DNA of 8,018 nucleotides from NCBI GenBank assembly GCA_947450745.1, contig CANFYD010000149.1, positions 1 to 8,018 on the forward strand, given 5' to 3'. This document shows positions 1 through 5,588 of the stretch, piece by piece; position 1 is the first letter of the stretch; every line of letters begins with the position of its first letter. The stretch is from Burkholderiales bacterium (GTDB taxonomy: Bacteria; Pseudomonadota; Gammaproteobacteria; Burkholderiales; Burkholderiaceae_C). The notes under the pieces were generated by a model, which did no database searches, was not told the DNA's origin, and saw nothing but the letters and a program-made list of their open reading frames with translations. Made by a program: the position numbers and the translations under genes.

Positions 1-2
1 AA

Positions 3-527
3 TTTCTGAAGCGTTTTCGCGATGCCGACAAGGATCTGTTGACGCTGGAAGCCGGTGGCAGCCACAAGCATTCACCGCTGTTCAGGCTCTACAAGGCCGG
101 TATTGTCCAGTTGGAAAAACGCAGAATCGGCCAGCCGGGCGCGGCCGGTTTGAGCGGTGCTTCGATGAATGCAGTGAAGGCCTCGGTGGATGCCGATTTC
201 GTGCGCGAGAACGCCCACCTGAACTCGCACATGGTGCTGCTGACGATTGCCATTTCCGGCGGCCCGTTTCTGGGCCTGCTCGGCACGGTGGTCGGTGTGA
301 TGATCACCTTCGCCGCGATTGCTGCTGCGGGAGACGTCAACGTGAACGCGATTGCGCCCGGCATTGCCTCGGCCTTGCTGGCCACGGTGGCCGGTCTGGT
401 GGTGGCAATTCCGGCGCTGTTTGCCTACAACTATCTGGCCGCCAAGATCAAGAACGTGGCGTCGGACATGCAAATCTTCATTGACGAATTCATCACCCGC
501 GTGGCGGAGCTTCATGGCGCGCCCTGA
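3..527 (+). CDS. exbB: ExbB/TolQ/MotA-family proton channel subunit (5' partial)
   Basis: This is the inner-membrane proton channel that, with ExbD, energises a TonB-type protein. The frame is open through the left edge, so the N-terminus is missing; 174 residues are visible, starting F-L-K-R, with TGA at 525-527. Two hydrophobic segments correspond to ExbB TM2 (nt about 225-320, containing GLLGTVVGVM) and TM3 (nt about 350-435, ending AIPALFAYNYL). The TM2 Thr matching E. coli ExbB Thr148 is at nt 285-287 and the TM3 Thr matching Thr181 is at nt 384-386; both are retained. The TM3 Glu of E. coli ExbB (Glu176, in GIAEAL) is replaced by Ser here (TCG, nt 369-371). The next gene, an exbD, begins 14 bp downstream with a good Shine-Dalgarno, so the two are surely co-transcribed. 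Family assignment is firm. The substrate system is inferred from the neighbours; TolQ is less likely because two ExbDs, a TonB and a porin follow rather than tolR-tolA-tolB-pal. Confidence 0.93.
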   Translation, partial: FLKRFRDADKDLLTLEAGGSHKHSPLFRLYKAGIVQLEKRRIGQPGAAGLSGASMNAVKASVDADFVRENAHLNSHMVLLTIAISGGPFLGLLGTVVGVMITFAAIAAAGDVNVNAIAPGIASALLATVAGLVVAIPALFAYNYLAAKIKNVASDMQIFIDEFITRVAELHGAP

Positions 528-541
528 GTCGGGAGCCTGCC

Positions 542-955
542 ATGTCTGCTGACGTCAAGAGTGACAACCAACCGTATGACGACATCAACGTCACGCCGAT
601 GCTGGACCTGGCCTATGTGCTGCTGGTCGTCTTCATCATCCTGACCACCGCTTCGGTGCAGGGCGTGAAGGTGAAATCGCCGACGACGCAGGCCACCAGC
701 AATCTGGCCAAGCCGCAAACGCGCGCCATAACGATCACGTCGGATGGTGCGGTGTATCTGGATGCCTATCCGGTCACGATGGATCAGTTGCGTGACACAT
801 TGGCGCAGTACAAAGCAGCCAACCCCGCCTTGCCGGTGGTGCTGAAGGCGGATGCGGCGGCGCAGTACGACAAGGTGATGCAGGTGCTGGAGGTGGCCAA
901 GACGCTGGACATCACCGAAATCGGCTTGGTCACCAAACGCGCGGCCCTCGATTGA
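542..955 (+). CDS. exbD: ExbD/TolR-family biopolymer transport protein, first paralogue
   Basis: This 137-aa ExbD-family protein has a short cytoplasmic N-terminus, one transmembrane helix (about residues 23-40) and a periplasmic domain. The family signature INVTPMLD (15-22) ends in Asp22, which aligns with the essential proton-carrying Asp25 of E. coli ExbD at the start of the helix. The periplasmic part has the usual pattern of a beta-strand with DGAVYLD and a late KADAAAQYDKVMQVLE segment. The ATG is supported by GGGAG at 531-535, six bases upstream. Length is normal for the family. It lies 14 bp after the ExbB gene and 15 bp before a second ExbD gene, with which it shares a 54-nt identical block over the helix. 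In known motors ExbD is a dimer inside an ExbB pentamer; two different ExbDs here suggest a heterodimer, which is inference. Confidence 0.95.
   Translation: MSADVKSDNQPYDDINVTPMLDLAYVLLVVFIILTTASVQGVKVKSPTTQATSNLAKPQTRAITITSDGAVYLDAYPVTMDQLRDTLAQYKAANPALPVVLKADAAAQYDKVMQVLEVAKTLDITEIGLVTKRAALD
584..637 (+). repeat. 54-nt direct repeat, copy 1 (in first exbD)
   Basis: This block is identical, base for base, to 1007-1060. It encodes residues 15-32 of the first ExbD, covering the INVTPMLD motif and most of the membrane helix. All synonymous positions match. The flanking codons differ. Confidence 0.9.
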
Positions 956-970
956 GCGGCGGAGAAAACG

Positions 971-1372
971 ATGCAAGTTCATAACGAAGTCAAACCGATA
1001 GACACGATCAACGTCACGCCGATGCTGGACCTGGCCTATGTGCTGCTGGTCGTCTTCATCCTGATGACCACGGCCTCGGTGCAGGGTCTGCCGATCAGCA
1101 TGCCCAAGCCGAGCAACAAGCCGAGCACCGAGAAGCACGATTTGAAGATCGTGCAAGTGATGTCGGACGGCGGCGTGCTGTTGAACGGCGTCGGCGTCAC
1201 GTTGGACGAGTTGGCGCAGCAGTTGCAGCGTGCCAAGGCGCTGGACGCGCAGATGTCCGTGGCCATCAAGGGCGACGCGCGCACGCAGTACGCCAATGTG
1301 GTGGCGATTGTTGACCTGTGCAACAAGCTGCAGGTGAATATGGGCCTGGTCACGGCCAGGATAGGCACGTGA
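971..1372 (+). CDS. exbD: ExbD/TolR-family biopolymer transport protein, second paralogue
   Basis: This second 133-aa ExbD has the same layout as its neighbour: cytoplasmic tail, INVTPMLD (13-20) with the proton-carrying Asp20, one helix (about 21-38), then a periplasmic domain. The start at 971 is supported by GGAG at 961-964 with a six-base spacer. The helix region is almost identical to the first paralogue even at the DNA level, while the tail and periplasmic domain have diverged strongly (for example SDGGVLLNGVGVTLDELAQQ here). That is expected if the periplasmic faces contact different partners. Its TGA at 1370-1372 overlaps the ATG of the TonB-like gene by one base (TGATG), implying translational coupling and fixed stoichiometry with the TonB-like protein. 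TolR is an alternative family name, but the context favours ExbD. Confidence 0.95.
   Translation: MQVHNEVKPIDTINVTPMLDLAYVLLVVFILMTTASVQGLPISMPKPSNKPSTEKHDLKIVQVMSDGGVLLNGVGVTLDELAQQLQRAKALDAQMSVAIKGDARTQYANVVAIVDLCNKLQVNMGLVTARIGT
1007..1060 (+). repeat. 54-nt direct repeat, copy 2 (in second exbD)
   Basis: This is identical to 584-637, offset by 423 bp, and encodes residues 13-30 of the second ExbD. The rest of the two genes is only distantly similar, so the identity is local. Confidence 0.9.
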
Positions 1373-2085
1373 TGAGCGGCCTGGCAGAAGATCATCTGGA
1401 TGACTCGCCCGGCCGTGTCTGGCTATTCCGCGGCGCGGTGCTGCTGGGCTTTGTGCTGTTGATCCTGGCCGGTGTGTGGGCCGTCAAGAGCATCACATCG
1501 GGCGAAGCGCCGATGCGCCATATCGCCAAGATCAGCATCTTGCCCGACACCCCGCCGCCGCCACCGCCGCCGCCCAAGGTCGAGAAGAAGCCTGAGCCGC
1601 CCAAGGACGAGGCCAAACAGGTGCTGCGGGAGGATCAGCTCAAGCAGGCCGAGGCGCCCAAGCCGGTCAATGAGCCCATCAAGATGGAGGGCGCGGCCGG
1701 TGATGGACCAAGTGCTTTTGCGACCGGTGGTGTCAACAAGGAGTACAGCGGTGGCGCGCCGATGAGCGGTGCTTCCGGTGCCGGTGCCACAGCGGCCGAC
1801 CGGGCGCAGGAGCGCTTTTATGCCAACACGGCCCGGCAGATGTTGCAAGCCGAGATCGAACGCCGGCTGAAAGGCGACGCGCAGCAATTGAGCGTCAGCT
1901 TCGCGATCTGGCTGGATCGTGATGGGGCTATTCAGCGCTATGAATTGCAGCCTTCCGGTGACGCGGGCAACGACTCGGCGTTGCGGCTGGCACTGGATCA
2001 GACCACGCGCGATTTCAAACTGCCGCCGCCACCCGTCATCACGCAGCCGATGCGGTTTCGGCTGAATGTGCGGCCGCAGGCTTAA
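1372..2085 (+). CDS. TonB-family energy transducer
   Basis: This is a 237-aa TonB-like arm expected to carry proton-motive energy from the ExbB/ExbD motor across the periplasm. I start it at ATG 1372, inside the previous stop codon, rather than at an in-frame ATG at 1318 that would overlap exbD by 55 bases. Residues 1-19 are cytoplasmic, about 20-38 form one membrane anchor, then comes a proline-rich spacer with eight consecutive prolines (61-68) followed by alternating Lys/Glu/Pro. Next is a Gly/Ala/Ser-rich stretch (about 105-145) and a C-terminal domain (about 155-237) with the TonB/TolA C-terminal fold pattern: helix AEIERRL, strand LSVSFAIWLDRDGAI, helix, and final strand MRFRLNVRP. The canonical E. 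coli TonB YP motif is not evident and the membrane anchor has no His, so this is a divergent member. A TolA-like role cannot be excluded, but position beside exbB, two exbD and a barrel gene argues for TonB. Confidence 0.9.
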   Translation: MSGLAEDHLDDSPGRVWLFRGAVLLGFVLLILAGVWAVKSITSGEAPMRHIAKISILPDTPPPPPPPPKVEKKPEPPKDEAKQVLREDQLKQAEAPKPVNEPIKMEGAAGDGPSAFATGGVNKEYSGGAPMSGASGAGATAADRAQERFYANTARQMLQAEIERRLKGDAQQLSVSFAIWLDRDGAIQRYELQPSGDAGNDSALRLALDQTTRDFKLPPPPVITQPMRFRLNVRPQA

Positions 2086-2167
2086 GGCCCGGTCCATCAC
2101 CTGACAAGAATTTCGTCGCTCATCTTTTGTCCCGAATTTTGGGCCACCCAACTCAACTCGACTCATC
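2086..2167 (+). other. Gap between TonB-like and porin genes
   Basis: These 82 bp lie within an otherwise tightly packed train. I see no hairpin followed by a T-run, so no intrinsic terminator. CTGACA at 2101-2106 matches a -35 box at 5 of 6 positions, but nothing resembling a -10 sits 16-18 bp further on. Read-through from upstream is the simplest view; an internal promoter giving the porin extra transcript is possible but not shown. Confidence 0.5.
2150..2164 (+). repeat. Three 5-bp tandem repeats in place of the porin Shine-Dalgarno
   Basis: AACTC, AACTC and GACTC run in tandem and end three bases before the porin ATG. They occupy the place where a Shine-Dalgarno would be, and no purine-rich ribosome site is seen there. 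The array is very short, so it may be coincidental. Confidence 0.6.
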
Positions 2168-3907
2168 ATGACCCACAAGACTCACAGGGCTGCCGATTGG
2201 CGGCTTTCGGCCACAGCGATCGCGGCAGCGACTGCTGTGTTGCTCAGCCTGCCGGCTCATGCTCAGACGCCACCGCTGGATGACAAGCAGGAATTGGCTC
2301 AATTGCGAGCCACCACCCAGGCCTTGATCGAAGCGCTGGTCGCGCAAGGGCTGATCAGCCGCGAGCGGGCCGCTGCCATCGTCAAGCAGGCCCAAACACC
2401 ACCAAGCTCGCCCAGCGCTGGCGAGCAGCAGTGGGGCACACCGCTGGGAGCAGCGGCGGGTGCAACTGCTGCAGCACCCGCCAAGGTGGTGCGTGTGCCC
2501 TATGTGCCCGAAAGCCTGCGCTTGCAGATGCGGGACGAGATCAAAGCTGAAGTGCTGGCGCAGGCGCGCAGCGAGCGCTGGGGCGAGCCGGGTGCCTTGC
2601 CCGATTGGCTGGGGCGGGTCCGCCTTGGGGGCGATATGCGGGTGCGGGCACAGGGAGAGATGTTGGCCGACAGCAATGTGCCAGCGGACGTCTATCGCGC
2701 CCAGACCGGTTCGCCCGCCTGGGCACCCGACCTGACGAACACCCAAACCAACCGCGAGCGATTGACGCTGCGGGCAAGGCTGGATGTTGAAGCCACCTTG
2801 TCCGAGCAGGTGCAGGCGGCGCTGCGCTTTTCCAGTGGCGGCCTGAGCGGCCCCACATCGACCAGCCAGACCTTGGGCAACGGCTTCAATCGCTACAGCC
2901 TGACGCTGGACCGCGCGTGGCTGCATTGGCAACTGCCCTTGGGTGCGCAGGGCCTGAGCGCCATCGGTGCAGATTTCGGCCGTATGCCCAACCCGTTCTA
3001 CGGCACCGACCTGAGTTGGCCGGATGACCTCAACTTCGACGGTGTGGCCGTCAAGGCTCAGCATGACTTTGGCGCCCACCGGGGCGTGTTTGCCAGCGCC
3101 GGCGTGTTTCCGCTCGAAGAGTTGAGCCTGAGCAGCCAGGACAAGTGGCTGTTCGGCGCCCAGTTCGGCGGCGAATACGAACTGGCGCGCGGCACGGTGT
3201 TGAAACTCGGCCTGGCCGCCTACGAATTCCGCCATGTTGAAGGCGCGCGGCAAAGCGAGCTGCCACCGAGCGGCCCGCGCGCCGGCGCCACGCCGTATTT
3301 CAGCAGCCAGTACCCGAGCGGCTGGCGTCAGAAGGGCAACACGTTGATCAACATCAATGACCCGACCAGTGTGGCCGCGCCGACCTGGGGACTGGCGGCA
3401 AAGTTCCGGCCGGTCAATCTGACGGCGGGGCTGAGTGTGGACGCGCTGGCGCCTGTGATGCTGAACCTCAGCTTTGACTGGATCAAGAACACCGGCTTTG
3501 ATGCGCAGGACATTCGCCGGCGCGCCGGGCTGGCCTTGACCGATTTGCTGGACAAGACGACAGCTCTGCAAGGCCGAGTCCAGGCCGGCAGCGCCAAGCT
3601 GGCCAAACGGGGCGACTGGCAGGCTTATCTGGCCTATCGCTATGTGGAGCGTGACGCCTGGATCGACGGCTTTACTGACACTACTTGGCATCTGGGTGGC
3701 ACCAACTACAAGGGCTGGTCACTGGGCGGCAACTACACGCTGGACCGCAATTTCTGGTTGGGTGCGCGCTGGACCAGCACGCGTAATCTGGATGACGGCG
3801 TGCGCTTCCTGGCCGTGCCGGGCGACATGACATCCCTGAGCGGCAACCTGAGCAGCGCACCGTTGCGCATCGATGTGCTGCAGCTCGACCTGAACGCACG
3901 CTTTTGA
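2168..3907 (+). CDS. Putative outer-membrane porin (Porin_5-like beta-barrel)
   Basis: This 579-aa protein is exported and very probably forms an outer-membrane beta-barrel. Residues 1-32 form a Sec signal peptide with predicted cleavage after AHA (32/33). A helical segment (about 38-76: KQELAQLRATTQALIEALV, then a short turn-helix) could make a trimeric coiled coil. A Pro/Ala/Ser-rich linker follows (77-105), then KVVRVPYVPE (106-115) and an acidic/basic helix. From about residue 149 to the end, alternating polar/aromatic strands start with GRVRLGGDMRVR, and the protein ends LDLNARF with the terminal Phe recognised by the BAM machinery. The ATG is the only start giving a signal peptide; an in-frame TGA at 2102-2104 bars extension and there is no visible Shine-Dalgarno. 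The layout fits the 'putative porin' group (Pfam Porin_5, PF16930), which I recall near ExbB/ExbD/TonB sets. No plug domain is evident. Substrate is unknown. Confidence 0.88.
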   Translation: MTHKTHRAADWRLSATAIAAATAVLLSLPAHAQTPPLDDKQELAQLRATTQALIEALVAQGLISRERAAAIVKQAQTPPSSPSAGEQQWGTPLGAAAGATAAAPAKVVRVPYVPESLRLQMRDEIKAEVLAQARSERWGEPGALPDWLGRVRLGGDMRVRAQGEMLADSNVPADVYRAQTGSPAWAPDLTNTQTNRERLTLRARLDVEATLSEQVQAALRFSSGGLSGPTSTSQTLGNGFNRYSLTLDRAWLHWQLPLGAQGLSAIGADFGRMPNPFYGTDLSWPDDLNFDGVAVKAQHDFGAHRGVFASAGVFPLEELSLSSQDKWLFGAQFGGEYELARGTVLKLGLAAYEFRHVEGARQSELPPSGPRAGATPYFSSQYPSGWRQKGNTLININDPTSVAAPTWGLAAKFRPVNLTAGLSVDALAPVMLNLSFDWIKNTGFDAQDIRRRAGLALTDLLDKTTALQGRVQAGSAKLAKRGDWQAYLAYRYVERDAWIDGFTDTTWHLGGTNYKGWSLGGNYTLDRNFWLGARWTSTRNLDDGVRFLAVPGDMTSLSGNLSSAPLRIDVLQLDLNARF

Positions 3908-3917
3908 GGATGCCTGG

Positions 3918-4568
3918 ATGAAGAACAACTCTTTACTCAAGCCGGGGCCGCTGGCGATTGGCCTGTTCGCTCTGATGGCGGTCTTGCCCTGCCAGGCGCA
4001 GGACAGCAAGGTCTCGAAGGAGCGAGAGGCCTTGCGGCGCACCCAGACTGCGCTGAAGTCGGCGCAGGAGCAGCAGGCCGGTTTGCAGGCCGAGAAAGCC
4101 CGTTTGGAGCAGGACAAAGCGCAGGCGACAGCCGCTGTCGGCAAGGCTCGGACGCAGGCGCTGGGCTTGGCGGCACAACTGAAAGCTCGCGACGCACAGG
4201 CCGTCAAGCTGCAGGCCGAGTTGCAAACGCTGCAACAGACCGGGCAGGAACAGCAAGCGGCGGCCCAGACCCGCGAGCGCGAGTTGCAGCAGCAATTGCT
4301 GGCGGCGCGCCGCGAGGGCGCGGAGCGTCAGCAGTCGGCGCAGGCCGTCAGCCGTTTGCTGGAACGCAGCACGCTGGCGCTGGCCGATGCGGAGGGCAAG
4401 AACCGCCAGATGCATTCGATCGCCCAGGACCTGGTGAAACGCTATCTGAGCCGCACGCCGGCCGATTTGACCGGCATTGGCGACCCGCTGTTCGGCCTGA
4501 CGGACATCCGTCTGGAAAATGTCGCTGAAGAATTGCGCGGCAAGATGGAGCAGCAGCGCGTCAATTGA
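3918..4568 (+). CDS. Secreted coiled-coil protein, porin-operon partner
   Basis: This 216-aa protein has no function that I can name. Residues 1-27 look like a Sec signal peptide ending CQA before QDS, so it should be periplasmic; Cys25 is followed by QAQ and does not form a clear lipobox. Residues about 30-160 are a long Gln/Ala/Glu/Lys/Leu-rich heptad region predicted to be a continuous coiled coil. The last 55 residues (about 162-216) are different and look like a conserved cap: KNRQMHSIAQDLVKRYL, then DPLFGL (189-194) and DIRLENVAEELRGK. The start is well supported by GAGGA at 3906-3910, overlapping the porin stop codon, seven bases upstream. Spacing of 10 bp from the porin gene points to co-translation and a joint role, perhaps as a periplasmic strut or chaperone linking the barrel to the TonB motor. 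That role is inference. Coiled-coil proteins are often mis-annotated as 'DNA repair' or 'chromosome segregation' proteins; the signal peptide speaks against that. Confidence 0.85.
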   Translation: MKNNSLLKPGPLAIGLFALMAVLPCQAQDSKVSKEREALRRTQTALKSAQEQQAGLQAEKARLEQDKAQATAAVGKARTQALGLAAQLKARDAQAVKLQAELQTLQQTGQEQQAAAQTRERELQQQLLAARREGAERQQSAQAVSRLLERSTLALADAEGKNRQMHSIAQDLVKRYLSRTPADLTGIGDPLFGLTDIRLENVAEELRGKMEQQRVN

Positions 4569-4569
4569 T

Positions 4570-4589
4570 GGGCAGGGGTAGGGATAGGG
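4570..4589 (+). other. G-quadruplex-forming motif in the convergent gene gap
   Basis: Four G-tracts of three or four (4570-4572, 4575-4578, 4581-4583, 4587-4589) are separated by loops of 2, 2 and 3 bases, meeting the usual rule for an intramolecular three-tier G-quadruplex. It starts two bases after the upstream stop codon and fills most of the 30-bp gap between two convergent genes. No Rho-independent hairpin exists here, so the motif could contribute to transcript end formation or blocking. That function is inference. Confidence 0.7.
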
Positions 4590-4598
4590 ACGAAAGGT

Positions 4599-5588
4599 TC
4601 AATAACCGTATCTGGCTTTGTAGGCCTGCGGCGCAATGCGGCGCCGGGCGTAGTCGATGCCACTGAACTCGGCATAGTCCGCCAGGCTGCGTTGCTCGCC
4701 TAAGCCGTAGACACCGAGGTCGGCACAGTCCCACAGCAGCGCTTGCATGCGGGCGTTGGCCGCGTCGCTGAGCACCTTGGAGGCAACGCTGCGCTGCGCG
4801 TCCAGTTCGGGTGCCCAGTGCATTGCACGGCCAGCGCCCTCAAGCCCGACATAGTGGTGATAGAGCGGCACACGCGGCACGTGAAAAATATCCCAGCCGC
4901 GTGTCCAGGCGCGCAGAGCAAAGGCCTGTTCTTCGCCGTGAAAATAGAGAAAAGGGTCGTAAGGCAGGGCGCTGATGACAGCCGCCGGGGCGAACAGGCA
5001 GCCGGCCGCGACGTGCAGGCCGAGCACGGGCTGCTGGCTCTGCACCGGTACCGCTTCGAAGTACAGCACCGGATGCTCGGTGTCGAATTGGCAGCCGGTC
5101 TTCACCACATGGGCCAGCACCGACGGACCGACTTGCTCGGCCACCGGCTGCCGCTCGACCATGCGGAAGGGGTTCGGGTAGGCGGTGATCAGGCAGCGAG
5201 GATTGATGGACTGGCAGTGATGGCCCCAGTGCAGCAGTTGCACGTCCCAACCCGGCTCGAACCAGGTGTGCGAGTCGACCTGCAAAAACCAGCGCTCGCC
5301 CTGGTGCAGCGACATCGCGACCGCCCGTGCCCAGCACGGCCCGCGTGCTTCAAGCGGATGCACATGGATCTGCCGCACCCGCTGGCTCCAAGCATCAGGG
5401 AGGCGCAGGCGCAGCTCAGGCATCTGTTGATCGACGACGCCAATGAAGACGCGTTCGGGCCGGCTCGCCTGCGTCATCGCGCTGCGCAGCGTGAATTCCA
5501 GCAAGGGGTCGCAGAACGAAGCGATGCTGATGAAGATGGTGTCGGTGCTGTAGTCGGTACCGACGGCGTGAGGGTGAGAGGCGCTCAC
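4599..5588 (-). CDS. GlcNAc-type glycosyltransferase, GT60-like (PF11397)
   Basis: This is a 329-aa predicted cytoplasmic glycosyltransferase with a GT-A fold. I start it at GTG 5588 because the frame is open upstream to an ATG at 5822, but that extension would lie entirely inside the methyltransferase gene and encodes unrelated Arg/Ala-rich sequence. The GTG forms a GTGA overlap with the methyltransferase stop. No Shine-Dalgarno is seen, so expression is probably by translational coupling. The catalytic domain begins at once with IFISIASFCDP (18-28), then EARGPCWAR (80-88), the DxD-type metal/nucleotide-sugar motif QVDSHTWF (103-110), AAGCLFAP (194-201), and DPFLYFHGEEQAFALR (211-226) followed by WTRGWD and YHHY (243-246). 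This order of motifs is that of the family containing the eukaryotic Skp1 hydroxyproline GlcNAc-transferase. The bacterial acceptor is unknown; UDP-GlcNAc as donor is inferred from the family. No membrane segment or signal peptide is visible. Confidence 0.86.
   Translation of the reverse strand: MSASHPHAVGTDYSTDTIFISIASFCDPLLEFTLRSAMTQASRPERVFIGVVDQQMPELRLRLPDAWSQRVRQIHVHPLEARGPCWARAVAMSLHQGERWFLQVDSHTWFEPGWDVQLLHWGHHCQSINPRCLITAYPNPFRMVERQPVAEQVGPSVLAHVVKTGCQFDTEHPVLYFEAVPVQSQQPVLGLHVAAGCLFAPAAVISALPYDPFLYFHGEEQAFALRAWTRGWDIFHVPRVPLYHHYVGLEGAGRAMHWAPELDAQRSVASKVLSDAANARMQALLWDCADLGVYGLGEQRSLADYAEFSGIDYARRRIAPQAYKARYGY

Noticed and set aside
512..1156. A 214-codon open frame on the - strand across both exbD genes
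   Set aside because: Its internally repeated segments simply reflect the exbD direct repeat read backwards; composition is His/Arg/Gln-rich.
1318..1371. Earlier start for the TonB-like gene at ATG 1318
   Set aside because: It would overlap exbD by 55 bases; ATG 1372 forms the usual TGATG coupling.
2101..2129. Internal porin promoter using CTGACA as -35
   Set aside because: The best hexamer at 16-17 bp spacing matches TATAAT at only three positions.
2086..2145. GGCCC (2086-2090) and GGGCC (2141-2145) as a terminator stem
   Set aside because: Only five base pairs, a 50-base loop and no following T-run.
2153..3691. A 512-codon open frame on the - strand opposite the porin gene
   Set aside because: It is Arg/Gln/His/Gly-rich with no recognisable family pattern, arises from GC-rich wobble bases of the porin, and the + frame has a signal peptide, barrel pattern and terminal Phe.
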